From Streptomyces sp. (GTDB lineage: Bacteria > Actinomycetota > Actinomycetes > Streptomycetales > Streptomycetaceae), in the NCBI GenBank assembly GCA_013362785.1, contig JABFVM010000008.1, positions 1 through 64,000 of the forward strand: a stretch of DNA of 64,000 nucleotides, given 5' to 3'. The first letter of the stretch is position 1; each line of letters opens with the position of its first letter. A program made the position numbers and the translations under genes. The notes under the pieces were generated by a model that was given only the letters and a program-made list of their open reading frames with translations, was not told the DNA's origin and made no database searches. This document shows positions 27,444-39,152 of the stretch, one piece after another.

Positions 27444-28967
27444 ATGACGAACCCGACCCCTGCCGGTTCCCTGGCCGGCCGCCGTGAATGGACCGCCCTC
27501 GCCGTCCTGATGCTTCCGCTGCTCCTGGTCTCGATGGACGTCTCCGTCCTCTACTTCGCGATCCCGGCGATCAGCGCGGACCTGGCGCCGAGCGGCACCC
27601 AGCAGCTGTGGATCTTCGACATCTACGCCTTCGTCCTGGCCGGCCTGCTGATGACGATGGGCTCGCTCGGCGACCGCATCGGCCACCGCCGCCTGCTGCT
27701 GATCGGCGCCGCCGCCTTCGGCACGGCCTCACTGGCGGCGGCCTACGCCACCACCGCCGAGATGCTGATCGCGGCCCGCGCGCTCCTCGGCATCGGCGGC
27801 GCCACGCTGATGCCGTCGACGATGGCCATGACCCGCACGATGTTCACGGACCCCGCGCAACGCGCGAAGGCGATCGGCCTGTGGTCCGGCGTGATGACGG
27901 CCGGGATCGCGCTCGGCTCGGTGATGAGCGGGCTGCTGGTCGAGTACTTCTGGTGGGGCTCGGTCTTCCTGGTCAACCTGCCCGCGATGGCTCTACTGCT
28001 GCTCCTCGGCCCGGTCCTGCTGCCCGAGTCCAAGGGCTCCGCCCCCGGCCGCTTCGACTGGCTGAGCGTGCCACTGTCCATGGCCGCGGTGCTCCCCGTG
28101 ATCTACGGTCTGAAGGAGATCCCGTCCGAGGGCTGGAACGTCCGCTACGTCGTCTCGATCACAGTCGGCCTGCTGTTCGCGGCGCTCTTCGTCCACCGTC
28201 AGCGCACGACCGCGGCCCCGATGATCGACCCGGCCCTCTTCCGCGGCCGCGGCTTCGCACCCTCGGTCGCCCTGAATCTCGTCTCGGCGTTCGGCGTGAT
28301 GGGTTCGGCCTACTTCACCACGCAGTACCTGCAGTCGGTGCTCGACAAGAGCGCGCTGGAGGCGGCCCTGTGGGCGCTGCTGCCGTCGGTGCCGATCGGG
28401 ATGGCGGCACCGATCGCGACCCAGCTGGTCCAGAAGGGCGTCAACCGCGCCTACGTCGTCGCCGCGGGCTTCGTCATCGCCGCCTCGGGCTTCGGGCTGC
28501 TGGCGCTCGCCGGTACCGACTCGATGGCGCTGGTCCTGGTCTCGTCCGCGGTTCTCGCCGTCGGGTGCGTCGTGGTGATGTCCCAGATCACGGACCTCGC
28601 GCTGAGCAGCGCCCCGGTGGAGCGGGCGGGCACCGCGTCCTCCCTGATGGAGACCGGCGCCGAGTTCGGCGGCGCGCTGGGCATGGCCGTCCTCGGCTCG
28701 ATCGGCACGGCGATCTACCGCAACGAGATCCCGGCGTCGGCGCCGGAGACGGCTCGCGAGACGCTGGGGGGTGCGCTGGCGGTCGCCGATCGGGTGCCGG
28801 GACTGGCCGCGGTCGCGCGGGAGGCGTTCACCAGTGGGATGCAGGGGGCGGCGATCGCGGGGGCCGCGCTGCTGATGGGAGCGGCGGTACTGGCGGCGAT
28901 GACGCTGCGGCGGGTGCACCTGCCCGACTCGACCGAGGCCGCGGAACCGGACAAGGTCCTGGCATGA
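27444..28967 (+). CDS. MFS multidrug exporter (DHA2/EmrB-QacA type)
   Basis: 507 aa, multiple TM helices; LLLVSMDVSVLYFAIPAISADL, MGSLGDRIGHRRLLLIGAAAFG. Confidence 0.9.
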   Translation: MTNPTPAGSLAGRREWTALAVLMLPLLLVSMDVSVLYFAIPAISADLAPSGTQQLWIFDIYAFVLAGLLMTMGSLGDRIGHRRLLLIGAAAFGTASLAAAYATTAEMLIAARALLGIGGATLMPSTMAMTRTMFTDPAQRAKAIGLWSGVMTAGIALGSVMSGLLVEYFWWGSVFLVNLPAMALLLLLGPVLLPESKGSAPGRFDWLSVPLSMAAVLPVIYGLKEIPSEGWNVRYVVSITVGLLFAALFVHRQRTTAAPMIDPALFRGRGFAPSVALNLVSAFGVMGSAYFTTQYLQSVLDKSALEAALWALLPSVPIGMAAPIATQLVQKGVNRAYVVAAGFVIAASGFGLLALAGTDSMALVLVSSAVLAVGCVVVMSQITDLALSSAPVERAGTASSLMETGAEFGGALGMAVLGSIGTAIYRNEIPASAPETARETLGGALAVADRVPGLAAVAREAFTSGMQGAAIAGAALLMGAAVLAAMTLRRVHLPDSTEAAEPDKVLA

Positions 28968-28971
28968 AAAA

Positions 28972-29009
28972 ACGCCGGGCGGCCCGAGAATCCTCGGGCC
29001 GCCCGGCGT
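28972..29009. terminator. Strong bidirectional terminator between MFS gene and serA
   Basis: ACGCCGGGCGGCCCGAG-AATC-CTCGGGCCGCCCGGCGT perfect 17-bp stem, A-run at 28967-28972. Confidence 0.9.
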
Positions 29010-29022
29010 CTGTCGTGATGCG

Positions 29023-30612
29023 TCAGACCAGGTTCACCGAACGAGCCGACGTCGCGCCGATCTCCTCGGCCACCTCCGTCAGCACCGTCTGCGTCACCGT
29101 GTCATCGACCGTGAGGACGGCCAGCGCCTCGCCACCGGCGACCGCACGCGAGACCTGCATACCGGCGATGTTGATGCCGGCCTCACCGAAGATGCGGCCG
29201 ACGGTGCCGACGACACCCGGACGGTCCTCGTACTTCAGGACGACCATGTGCTCGGCCAGCGCGAGGTCCACGTCGTAGTCGCCGACCGCGACGATCTTCT
29301 GCAGGTGCTTGGGGCCGGCCAGCGTGCCGGAGACCGACACCTCCTCGCCGTTGCCGAGCGTGCCGCGCACGGTGACGACGTTGCGGTGGTCGGTCGCCTC
29401 CGAGCTGGTGGTCAGCCGCACCTCGACACCGCGCTCCTGGGCGAACAGCGGGGCGTTGACATACGACACCGTCTCGTCGACGACGTCCTCGAAGACACCC
29501 TTGAGGGCGCTGAGCTCCAGCACCTTCACATCGTGCTGGGTGATCTCGCCGTACACCTCGACGTCGAGGCGGACCGCGACCTCACCGGCGAGCGCCGTGA
29601 AGATACGGCCGAGGCGCTCGGCGAGCGGCAGACCCGGCTTGACGTCCTCGGCGATGACGCCGCCCTGGACGTTGACCGCGTCCGGGACCAGCTCACCGGC
29701 GAGCGCGAGGCGCACCGACTTGGCGACGGCGATACCGGCCTTCTCCTGCGCCTCGTCGGTGGAGGCGCCGAGGTGCGGGGTGGAGACGACCTGGTCGAAC
29801 TCGAACAGCGGGGAGTCCGTGCAGGGCTCCTTCGCGTACACGTCGAGTCCGGCACCGGCGACCCGGCCCTCCTTGAGGGCGGAGTACAGCGCCTCCTCGT
29901 CGACGATCCCGCCGCGCGCGGCGTTGACGATGCGCACGCTCGGCTTGACCTTGCGCAGCGCCTCGTCGCCGATGAGGCCGACGGTCTCGGGGGTCTTGGG
30001 CAGGTGGACGGTGATGAAGTCGGAGACCTCGAGCAGCTCGTCAAGGGACAGCACCTTGACGCCCATCTGCGCGGCCCGCGCGGGCTGGATGTAGGGGTCG
30101 TAGGCGACGACCTTCATGCCGAAGCCGGACATGCGCTGGGCGACCAGCGCGCCGATGCGGCCGAGCCCGACGACACCGAGGGTCTTCTCGGCGAGCTCGA
30201 CGCCCGTGTACTTGCTGCGCTTCCACTCGCCGTTCTTCAGCGCGGCGTTGGCCTGCGGGATGTGGCGCGCGGTGGCGACGAGCAGACCGCAGGCCAGCTC
30301 GGCGGCGGTCACGATGTTCGAGGTGGGGGCGTTGACGACCATCACGCCGGCCTTGGTGGCGGCGGAGACGTCGACGTTGTCCAGGCCGACGCCGGCTCGC
30401 GCGACGACCTTGAGCTTCTTGGCGGCGGCGATCGCCTCGGCGTCGACCTTGGTGGCGGAGCGGATCAGGATCGCGTCCACGTCGGCGATGGCCGGCAGCA
30501 GCTCGCTCCGGTCGGCGCCGCTGCAGTGCCGGATCTCGAAGTCCGGGCCCAGGGCGTCCACGGTGGCGGGCGACAGCTCTTCGGCGATGAGTACGACGGG
30601 TTTCGAGCTCAC
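29023..30612 (-). CDS. serA: D-3-phosphoglycerate dehydrogenase
   Basis: GTG start SSKPVVLIAEELSPATVDALGPDF; GVGLDNVDVSAAT, LGVVGLGRIGALVAQRM, ACT domain VVLKYEDRPGVVGTVGRIFGEAGINIAGMQVSR. Confidence 0.95.
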   Translation of the reverse strand: MSSKPVVLIAEELSPATVDALGPDFEIRHCSGADRSELLPAIADVDAILIRSATKVDAEAIAAAKKLKVVARAGVGLDNVDVSAATKAGVMVVNAPTSNIVTAAELACGLLVATARHIPQANAALKNGEWKRSKYTGVELAEKTLGVVGLGRIGALVAQRMSGFGMKVVAYDPYIQPARAAQMGVKVLSLDELLEVSDFITVHLPKTPETVGLIGDEALRKVKPSVRIVNAARGGIVDEEALYSALKEGRVAGAGLDVYAKEPCTDSPLFEFDQVVSTPHLGASTDEAQEKAGIAVAKSVRLALAGELVPDAVNVQGGVIAEDVKPGLPLAERLGRIFTALAGEVAVRLDVEVYGEITQHDVKVLELSALKGVFEDVVDETVSYVNAPLFAQERGVEVRLTTSSEATDHRNVVTVRGTLGNGEEVSVSGTLAGPKHLQKIVAVGDYDVDLALAEHMVVLKYEDRPGVVGTVGRIFGEAGINIAGMQVSRAVAGGEALAVLTVDDTVTQTVLTEVAEEIGATSARSVNLV

Positions 30613-30800
30613 GTGAGTCCTCACATGTCCAATGCGGACGGCCGTCCCGACGGCCGCAGGCGGTGGAGGGAAGGTGGCCGCGGAAGACGCACGACGCTGT
30701 GGGCCTGACGCGTATGTAGTACGGCAGTGTAGTGCCGTGACAGAGGCGGTCCTCTGCCTCTGTGGAAGGATCACCCGTCCGTGACGCGACGGGATGGACA

Positions 30801-30831
30801 ACGGGACCGGAGCGGCATGCTCCGGTCCCGT
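30801..30831. terminator. Terminator downstream of ilvC
   Basis: ACGGGACCGGAGC-GGCAT-GCTCCGGTCCCGT. Confidence 0.8.
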
Positions 30832-30841
30832 CGGCCGAGGC

Positions 30842-31945
<1,104 letters not shown>

Positions 31946-31968
31946 TCACCCGACCGTCCGATACGCCC

Positions 31969-32493
31969 TTACGCCGACCGGTCCAGCGCCCGCAGCGAGC
32001 GGTCCGTGATCGAACGCGCGCCGCGTCCGATCGCGATCGTGCCGGACTGGACGAGCTCCTTGATGCCGAACGGCTCCAGCATCTTCAGCATGGCCTCCAG
32101 CTTGTCGCTGGAGCCGGTGGCCTCGATGGTGACGGCCTCCGGGGAGACGTCCACGGTCTTGGCACGGAACAGCTGGACGATCTCGACGATCTGGGAGCGG
32201 GTCTCGTTGTCGGCGCGGACCTTCACCAGAACGAGTTCGCGCTGAACGGCCGAACCCGGCTCCAGCTCGACGATCTTCAGCACGTTGACCAGCTTGTTGA
32301 GCTGCTTGGTCACCTGCTCCAGCGGCAGGTCCTCGACGTTCACCACGATGGTGATGCGGGAGATGTCGGGGTGCTCGGTGACGCCGACCGCGAGCGAGTC
32401 GATGTTGAAGCCGCGGCGGGAGAACAGGGCGGCGATCCGGGCGAGGATGCCCGGGGTGTTCTCCACCAGGACGGAGAGCGTGTGCTTGGACAT
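31969..32493 (-). CDS. ilvN: Acetolactate synthase small subunit
   Basis: MSKHTLSVLVENTPGILARIAALFSRRGFNIDSLAVGVTE. Confidence 0.95.
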   Translation of the reverse strand: MSKHTLSVLVENTPGILARIAALFSRRGFNIDSLAVGVTEHPDISRITIVVNVEDLPLEQVTKQLNKLVNVLKIVELEPGSAVQRELVLVKVRADNETRSQIVEIVQLFRAKTVDVSPEAVTIEATGSSDKLEAMLKMLEPFGIKELVQSGTIAIGRGARSITDRSLRALDRSA

Positions 32494-32515
32494 GGTCTTT
32501 TTACGTCTCTCTCGC

Positions 32516-34372
32516 TCAGTCGTCTTCGTTGTCGCCGAAGTCGGGGCGGACGTCCCGGGCGGCCATGATCTCGTCGTTGGAGGTGCCGGCGGCGACCATC
32601 GGCCACACCATCGCGTCCTCGTGGACGATGAAGTCGACGACGACCGGTCGGTCGTTGATCGAGTTCGCCTCCTCGATGACCTTGTCCAGGTCCTCCGGCC
32701 GCTCACAGCGGATCGCGTAGCAGCCCATGGCCTCCGACAGCTTCACGAAGTCGGGGACGCGGGTGCCGGCGCTCGGCTGCTTGCCGTCGGCCTCGGGGCC
32801 GGAGTGCAGCACGGTGTTGGAGTAGCGCTGGTTGTAGAAGAGGGTCTGCCACTGGCGGACCATCCCGAGGGCGCCGTTGTTGATGATGGCGACCTTGATC
32901 GGGATGTTGTTCAGGGCGCAGGTGGTGAGCTCCTGGTTGGTCATCTGGAAGCAGCCGTCGCCGTCGATCGCCCAGACGGTCTGCGCCGGGGCTCCGGCCT
33001 TGGCGCCCATCGCGGCCGGGACCGCGTAGCCCATGGTCCCGGCACCGCCGGAGTTCAGCCAGGTGGCGGGCTTCTCGTACTGGACGAAGTGGGCGGCCCA
33101 CATCTGGTGCTGGCCGACGCCCGCCGCGAAGATCGTGCCCTCGGGGGCGAGCTGCCCGATGCGCTCGATGACCTGCTGCGGGGACAGCGAGCCGTCCTCG
33201 GGCTGGTCGTAGCCGAGCGGGTAGGTCTCGCGCCAGCGGTTGAGGTCGTTCCACCAGGCGGTGTAATCGCCCTGGTGGCCCTCGGCGTGCTCCTTCTGGA
33301 CGGCCTGGACCAGGTCGGCGATGACCTCGCGGGCGTCACCGACGATCGGCACGTCGGCGGCGCGGTTCTTGCCGATCTCGGCCGGGTCGATGTCGGCGTG
33401 GACGATCTTGGCGTACGGGGCGAAGCTGTCCAGCTTGCCGGTGACGCGGTCGTCGAAGCGGGCTCCGAGGGCGACGATCAGGTCGGCCTTCTGCAGCGCG
33501 GTGACGGCGGTGACCGCACCGTGCATGCCCGGCATTCCCACGTGCAGCGGGTGGCTGTCGGGGAATGCGCCGAGCGCCATCAGGGTGGTGGTGACGGGCG
33601 CTCCGGTGAGTTCCGCGAGGACCTTCAGCTCGGCGGTGGCGCCGGACTTGATGACACCGCCGCCGACGTAGAGGACCGGCCGCTTGGCGGCGGTGATCAG
33701 CTTGGCGCCCTCGCGGATCTGCTTGGCGTGCGGCTTGGTGACGGGCCGGTAGCCGGGCAGGTCCATGGCGGGCGGCCAGGAGAAGGTGGTCTTCGCCTGG
33801 AGGGCGTCCTTGGAGATGTCGACCAGGACCGGGCCGGGGCGGCCGGTCGAGGCGATGTGGAACGCCTGGGCGATCACCTGCGGGATGTCCTCGGCCTTGG
33901 TGACCAGGAAGTTGTGCTTGGTGATCGGCATGGTGATGCCGACGATGTCCGCCTCCTGGAAGGCGTCCGTACCGATCGCCTTGGACGCGACCTGCCCGGT
34001 GATCGCCACGAGCGGCACCGAGTCCATGTGCGCGTCGGCGATCGGCGTGACCAGGTTGGTGGCACCGGGTCCTGAGGTCGCCATGCAGACGCCGACCTTG
34101 CCGGTGGCCTGCGCATAGCCGGTGGCCGCGTGGCCGGCGCCCTGCTCGTGCCGGACCAGGACGTGGCGGACCTTGGTGGAGTCCATCAGCGGGTCGTACG
34201 CCGGAAGGATCGCACCGCCGGGGATACCGAATACCGTGTCGGCGCCGACTTCCTCAAGGGAACGGATGAGGGACTGCGCACCCGTGACGTGCTCGGGCAC
34301 GGGCTGCTGTCCTCCGGATCGGGGCCGTGGCTGCGGATTATGGGCCCCGGAGGCCTGCTCGGTCATCGGCAT
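32516..34372 (-). CDS. ilvB: Acetolactate synthase large subunit
   Basis: [67 protein letters not shown]; start MPMTEQASG at 34372. Confidence 0.95.
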   Translation of the reverse strand: MPMTEQASGAHNPQPRPRSGGQQPVPEHVTGAQSLIRSLEEVGADTVFGIPGGAILPAYDPLMDSTKVRHVLVRHEQGAGHAATGYAQATGKVGVCMATSGPGATNLVTPIADAHMDSVPLVAITGQVASKAIGTDAFQEADIVGITMPITKHNFLVTKAEDIPQVIAQAFHIASTGRPGPVLVDISKDALQAKTTFSWPPAMDLPGYRPVTKPHAKQIREGAKLITAAKRPVLYVGGGVIKSGATAELKVLAELTGAPVTTTLMALGAFPDSHPLHVGMPGMHGAVTAVTALQKADLIVALGARFDDRVTGKLDSFAPYAKIVHADIDPAEIGKNRAADVPIVGDAREVIADLVQAVQKEHAEGHQGDYTAWWNDLNRWRETYPLGYDQPEDGSLSPQQVIERIGQLAPEGTIFAAGVGQHQMWAAHFVQYEKPATWLNSGGAGTMGYAVPAAMGAKAGAPAQTVWAIDGDGCFQMTNQELTTCALNNIPIKVAIINNGALGMVRQWQTLFYNQRYSNTVLHSGPEADGKQPSAGTRVPDFVKLSEAMGCYAIRCERPEDLDKVIEEANSINDRPVVVDFIVHEDAMVWPMVAAGTSNDEIMAARDVRPDFGDNEDD

Positions 34373-34446
34373 TCTCTTCTCGATGCTGAGGGTTTTTGCG
34401 AGGTTTGAGCGGAGTTCGGGCGTTGCACGAATGGCGCCTGTGCAAC

Positions 34447-34480
34447 AAAAAACCCCTCGTGCCAAAAGGCAAGCGAGGGG
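34447..34480 (-). terminator. ilvB attenuator terminator
   Basis: Minus strand CCCCTCGCTTGCCTTTTGGCACGAGGGGTTTTTT. Confidence 0.85.
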
Positions 34481-34534
34481 AGCGCGCCGGGTGTGGTCGC
34501 TGGGAGTTCCGGATCTGTCCGGACGTCACCAGCT

Positions 34535-34576
34535 TCAGCCGACGCGCTTTCCAAGTACGAGAATTCGGGTGCGCAT
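34535..34576 (-). CDS. ilvB leader peptide MRTRILVLGKRVG
   Basis: ATG CGC ACC CGA ATT CTC GTA CTT GGA AAG CGC GTC GGC TGA; Ile-Leu-Val-Leu codon run upstream of terminator. Confidence 0.85.
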   Translation of the reverse strand: MRTRILVLGKRVG

Positions 34577-34609
34577 GGCACTGACCCTCCCCCCGGCACA
34601 CACTCACTG

Positions 34610-37600
34610 TCAAGTGGGTGGGACGGGAGTCTCATTATGTGAGCGGAGGGCGCTTCCGCCTCCGAGAACAGCGGCCACACCACCGGTGTACACCCCCGCA
34701 CCCCTGTCCAGGGCGCGTTCACCTCCAACACGTCCGTTCGGCTCTCTCACACCACCCGCGAAGGCGGGCTCCACCGGTCCGTGCGGCACCGGATAGTGGC
34801 CGGAACTGAGCGCCCGGCGCAGCCGGTACTCGTCGAGCGGCCCGGAGAACGCCATGCCCTGCCCGTGCGTGCACCCCATCGCGCGCAGCGCGACGACCTG
34901 CTCCGGCAGGTCCACGCCGTCGGCCACGGACTGCAGCCCGAGGTCCCCGGCGATCCGCAGCAGCCCACCCGTGATCTTGTGCAGCCGGGCGGACTCGACG
35001 ATTCCCTCGACCAGACCGCGGTCGAGCTTGAGGACGTCGACGGGGAGCCGGCGCAGGGCCGTGATCGCCGCGAACCCGCTGCCGAAGCCGTCCAGGGCGA
35101 TCCGGACACCGATTCTGCGCAGGCCGCTGAGGCGGCGCTCCAGTTCGTCCAGCGAGGTGCGGGGGTCGAGGTCGGACAGCTCGATGATCAGCGACCCGGA
35201 CGGCAGCCCGTGCCGGGTCAGCAGCGCCTCGATCGAGCCGAGCGGCATCGACCGGTCCAGCAGCCGGCGCGCACCCATCCGCACGACGACGGGTACGGCG
35301 AGCCCGGTCGCGGTGCGTTCGGCGGCCTGCTCGACGGCCTCCTCCAGCATCCAGCGGCCCAGCTCGGCGGTCTTGTCGCTGTCCTCGGCCACCCGCAGGA
35401 ACTCGGCGGGCGTGAACAGCACCCCTTGCGAGGACCGCCAGCGCGCCTGGGCGGCGACCGACGTGATCCCTCCGTCCGCCAGACACACCACCGGCTGGTG
35501 CAGCAGCGCGAACTCGCCGTCGTGCAGCGCGGCCCGCAGACGCGTGGCCAGCTCCGCCTTGCGTACGACGTCCTGCTGCATCTGCGGCTTGTACAGCTCG
35601 ACACGGCCCTTGCCACCCGCCTTGGCGCGGTACATGGCCAGGTCGGCGTTGCGCAGCAGCTCCCCCGCGCCGAGGCCGGGCTCGGCGAAGGCGACGCCGA
35701 TGGAGGCGTTGACACGGACATCGTTGCCGTCGATGACGTACGGCTGCGACAGGGTCAGTCTGAGCCGGTCGGCGAGCTCCACGATGTGCCGTTCACGGGC
35801 GGTGCGGTCCCGGGTGTGGTCCCCGACGATCAGGGCCGCGAACTCGTCGCCGCCCAGCCGGGACGCGGTGTCCCCGCGCCGGACGGTGTCCTGGAGTCTG
35901 CGGGCGGCCTGGACGAGCAGTTCGTCCCCGGCCTGGTGTCCGATCGTGTCGTTGACGCCCTTGAAGCCGTCGAGGTCGATGAAGAGCACGGCCGTGTTGC
36001 GCAGGGCGAGGCCCCGGTCGGAGGCGCGGCGGCCGGAGAGCGCCTGCTGCACGCGCCGGGTGAACAGGGCGCGGTTGGGCAGGTCGGTGAGCGGGTCGTG
36101 CTCGGCGTTGTGCTGGAGCTGCGCCTGCAGGCGCACTCTTTCGGTCACGTCCCGGCTGTTGAAGATGAGTCCGCCGTGGTGCCGGTTGACCGTTGACTCG
36201 ACGTTGAGCCAGCTGTCCTCGCCGGACCGGAAGCGGCACTCGATGCGCGTAGTGGGTTCCTCAAGTGGGCTGGCGGCGAGGAAGCGGCGCACTTCGTGCA
36301 CCACGCAGCCCAGGTCCTCCGGGTGGATGAGATTGGCCAGTTCCGTACCCACCAGATCCTCGGCGGAGCGGCCGTAGACCCCGGCGGCGGCCGGGGAGAC
36401 GTACCGGAGGATGCCGTTGGGTGCGGCGATCATGATGACGTCGCTGGAGCCCTGCACCAGGGAGCGGAAGTGGTTCTCCTTCTGCGCCAGTTCCTGGGTG
36501 AGGGTGATGTTGTCGAGCAGCATGATGCCCTGGCGCACCACGAGGGCGAGCACGACGGTGCCGCCGGTGATGAGCACCACGCGGTCGACGCTGCGGCCGT
36601 TGAGGACGTTGTAGAGGATCCCCAGGGTGCAGACGGCGGCGGCGAGGTACGGCGTGAGGGCGGCCAGGGAGCCGGAGATCGGCCGGGTGGCCGGGTACCG
36701 GCTGTGATCACCTCCCTGCGCGGGGGCGTGGTGGTGGCTGCCGCCGCGCTGTCCCGGCACGTGCTCGTGCACCACGCGTGTGTGCCCCGCCGAGGGGAGC
36801 CGGTCGGCCTCCTCCTGCCCACGCCGGGGCGCGGCCCACGGCGCGTACGCCAGGAGCAGCGAGCCGGCGAACCAGCCCGCGTCGAGCAGCTGGCCCGAGC
36901 GGTAGTTGTTGTGCAGCAGCGGCGAGGTGAACAGGGCGTCGCACATGACGGTCAGGGCGAGCGCGCCGATCGCGGTGTTGACCGCGGTGCGGTTGGCCGA
37001 GGAGCGGCGGAAGTGCAGCGCGAGCACCATGCTGACCAGGGCGATGTCGAGCAGCGGGTAGGCGAGCGAGAGCGCGGTGTGCGCCACGCTGGTGCCGCCG
37101 CCGGAGTCGAGCTTGGCCGCCTGGGCCAGGGCGAGGCTCCAGGCCAGCGTCAGCAGCGAGCCGCCGATCAGCCAGGCGTCCAGCCCGAGGCAGACCCAGC
37201 CGGCCTTGGTCACCGGTCGCTTGGCGAGCACCAGGAGTCCCACGATGGCGGGCGGTGCGAAGCACAGGAAGAACCCGTCGGCGTAGGAGGGGCTGGGCAC
37301 GGGCAGCTCCAGGACGACCTCGTACCACCCCCAGACCAGGTTGCCGAGGGCCGCCATCGCCGAGGAGAGGGCGAAGAGCAGCCATGCGGGTCGAAAGCGG
37401 ATACGGCGGCTACGGGCGTAGCGGAAGCAGGACACGGCGGCGGCGCCGGCCGCGGCGGCCAGTCCGAAGTCGCCCATGATCAGCGCGACTTGGTCCGATC
37501 CCCAGCCGAGCGCGGAGCCGACGGCGTAGCTCGCGCACAACAGGGCCAGAACAAGTTGCGGAACCAGGCCCGAGCCGCCGCCGGAGGACGACAGCCGGGG

Positions 37601-37900
37601 CAGCATCGCCGCCGACGAGCGCTGTGCCGGCAGCGCCGGGTCGAGGGTCGTCGTGGGGGGCGGCGGCGAACTCACCGGGCCCTCCCGGTCCGCGCCGCTC
37701 CGGGGTCCCGGGGGTCCCGGTGCGCCGGCTGCGCATGCCGCCTGCGGCTGCTGTGCCTGCGGTGGTGATGGTTGTGATGGCAGCCGTGAGTGCCGTGGTG
37801 GCCGCGTCTGCGCGCGGCCGTGACCCAGGGTCGCCGACGGCGGCCCCGTCGCGTCGGATCGCTCGTCCATAGGCCGTGCATCGCCCGTCGCCCCCCTCAC
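34610..37900 (-). CDS. Membrane PAS-GGDEF-(degenerate EAL) c-di-GMP signalling protein
   Basis: N-terminal TM helices; PAS region; RLGGDEFAAL intact; EAL position reads SVAAQARW; start uncertain. Confidence 0.9.
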   Translation of the reverse strand: MRGATGDARPMDERSDATGPPSATLGHGRAQTRPPRHSRLPSQPSPPQAQQPQAACAAGAPGPPGPRSGADREGPVSSPPPPTTTLDPALPAQRSSAAMLPRLSSSGGGSGLVPQLVLALLCASYAVGSALGWGSDQVALIMGDFGLAAAAGAAAVSCFRYARSRRIRFRPAWLLFALSSAMAALGNLVWGWYEVVLELPVPSPSYADGFFLCFAPPAIVGLLVLAKRPVTKAGWVCLGLDAWLIGGSLLTLAWSLALAQAAKLDSGGGTSVAHTALSLAYPLLDIALVSMVLALHFRRSSANRTAVNTAIGALALTVMCDALFTSPLLHNNYRSGQLLDAGWFAGSLLLAYAPWAAPRRGQEEADRLPSAGHTRVVHEHVPGQRGGSHHHAPAQGGDHSRYPATRPISGSLAALTPYLAAAVCTLGILYNVLNGRSVDRVVLITGGTVVLALVVRQGIMLLDNITLTQELAQKENHFRSLVQGSSDVIMIAAPNGILRYVSPAAAGVYGRSAEDLVGTELANLIHPEDLGCVVHEVRRFLAASPLEEPTTRIECRFRSGEDSWLNVESTVNRHHGGLIFNSRDVTERVRLQAQLQHNAEHDPLTDLPNRALFTRRVQQALSGRRASDRGLALRNTAVLFIDLDGFKGVNDTIGHQAGDELLVQAARRLQDTVRRGDTASRLGGDEFAALIVGDHTRDRTARERHIVELADRLRLTLSQPYVIDGNDVRVNASIGVAFAEPGLGAGELLRNADLAMYRAKAGGKGRVELYKPQMQQDVVRKAELATRLRAALHDGEFALLHQPVVCLADGGITSVAAQARWRSSQGVLFTPAEFLRVAEDSDKTAELGRWMLEEAVEQAAERTATGLAVPVVVRMGARRLLDRSMPLGSIEALLTRHGLPSGSLIIELSDLDPRTSLDELERRLSGLRRIGVRIALDGFGSGFAAITALRRLPVDVLKLDRGLVEGIVESARLHKITGGLLRIAGDLGLQSVADGVDLPEQVVALRAMGCTHGQGMAFSGPLDEYRLRRALSSGHYPVPHGPVEPAFAGGVREPNGRVGGERALDRGAGVYTGGVAAVLGGGSALRSHNETPVPPT

Positions 37901-38126
37901 AAATCTGAAATGTCCATCCCCGGCGCCGAACGTGCGCGGCGCTACCCCTGTCCGGACGATACACCAGTCTCGTCACTCAGGGACATAGTGCCTCTACGCT
38001 CCGTGACGACCAGCGCATATGCGAGTACGGACCGCTTCCATGAGGTTGCGGAGGGTACTCGAATCGGATGAAGAGCTTGTTGCGCGCGGCGTACGCGGCA
38101 CCCGCGCGACGCTCAGCCCATGACCG

Positions 38127-39077
38127 TCACGCGCGCTTCGCGCCCGTCGTAAGGATCACGTTGAGCAACGGCTCCCGGTTCACATAACGACGCAACTGGT
38201 CCACCAGAAGCCGCTTGGCGCGCGGCAGGAACGCGGACGTCGGCCCGCCCACATGAGGGCTGATCAGCACGCCCGGCGCACGCCACAGGGGGTGCTCCCG
38301 GGGCAGCGGTTCGGGGTCGGTGACGTCCAGGGCGGCGGTGATGCGCCCGGTCTCCAGCTCGGCGAGCAGCGCCTTGGTGTCGACCACGGGTCCACGGGCG
38401 ACGTTGACCAGCAGCGCACCGTCCTTCATCCGGGCCAGGAAGTCGGCGTCGGCCAGGTGACGGGTGGTGTCCGTGAGGGGGGTGGACAGGATGACGACGT
38501 CCGCTTCCGGCAGCAGGGCGGGCAGTTCGGTGAGCGGATGCACGGGTCCGCGCGCCGTGGTGCGCTCAGAGCGCGCGACGCGCGCCACCCGCGCGAGTTC
38601 AAAGGGTGCGAGCCGGTCCTCGATGGCGGCGCCGATCGAGCCGTATCCCACGATGAGGACGTTCTTGTCCGCCAGGGCGGGCCGGAATCCGCCGAGCCAC
38701 TCCCCCTTGTCCTGCGCCCGCACGAAGTCGGGTACCCCGCGCAGCGAGGCGAGGATCAGCGTGAGGGTGAGCTCACCCGTGCTCGCTTCGTGCACCCCGC
38801 GCGCGTTGCACAGCCGCACGCCCGGGCGCAGGTGCCTGAGGCCCGGCTCCACGTGGTCGACGCCGGCGGAGAGCGTCTGCACGACCTCGACGGAGCTCAT
38901 CCGCGGCAGGGGACGCTGCCCGAGCCCGGGCGGCTTCATGTACGGGACGACGTAGAAGACGCACTCGGCCGGGTCGGCGGGGAAGTCCTCGGCGCCGTCC
39001 CAATAACGGTAGTTGGGGCCTTCCGGGAGGCCCTCGATGTCTTCCGGCGGGATGGGGAGCCACACGTCAGCGGTCAT
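38127..39077 (-). CDS. D-isomer-specific 2-hydroxyacid dehydrogenase
   Basis: NVLIVGYGSIGAAIEDRLAPF, LLVNVARGPVVDTKALLAEL, LDVTDPEPLPREHPLWRAPGVLISPHVGG. Confidence 0.9.
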   Translation of the reverse strand: MTADVWLPIPPEDIEGLPEGPNYRYWDGAEDFPADPAECVFYVVPYMKPPGLGQRPLPRMSSVEVVQTLSAGVDHVEPGLRHLRPGVRLCNARGVHEASTGELTLTLILASLRGVPDFVRAQDKGEWLGGFRPALADKNVLIVGYGSIGAAIEDRLAPFELARVARVARSERTTARGPVHPLTELPALLPEADVVILSTPLTDTTRHLADADFLARMKDGALLVNVARGPVVDTKALLAELETGRITAALDVTDPEPLPREHPLWRAPGVLISPHVGGPTSAFLPRAKRLLVDQLRRYVNREPLLNVILTTGAKRA

Positions 39078-39152
39078 GTCAGGAGGCTATGTCAGGCGAA
39101 CAGGAGTGCAGAGGTTAGGTTGGGGTGCCGGAAGAGGGAGGGTTACGGCCAG

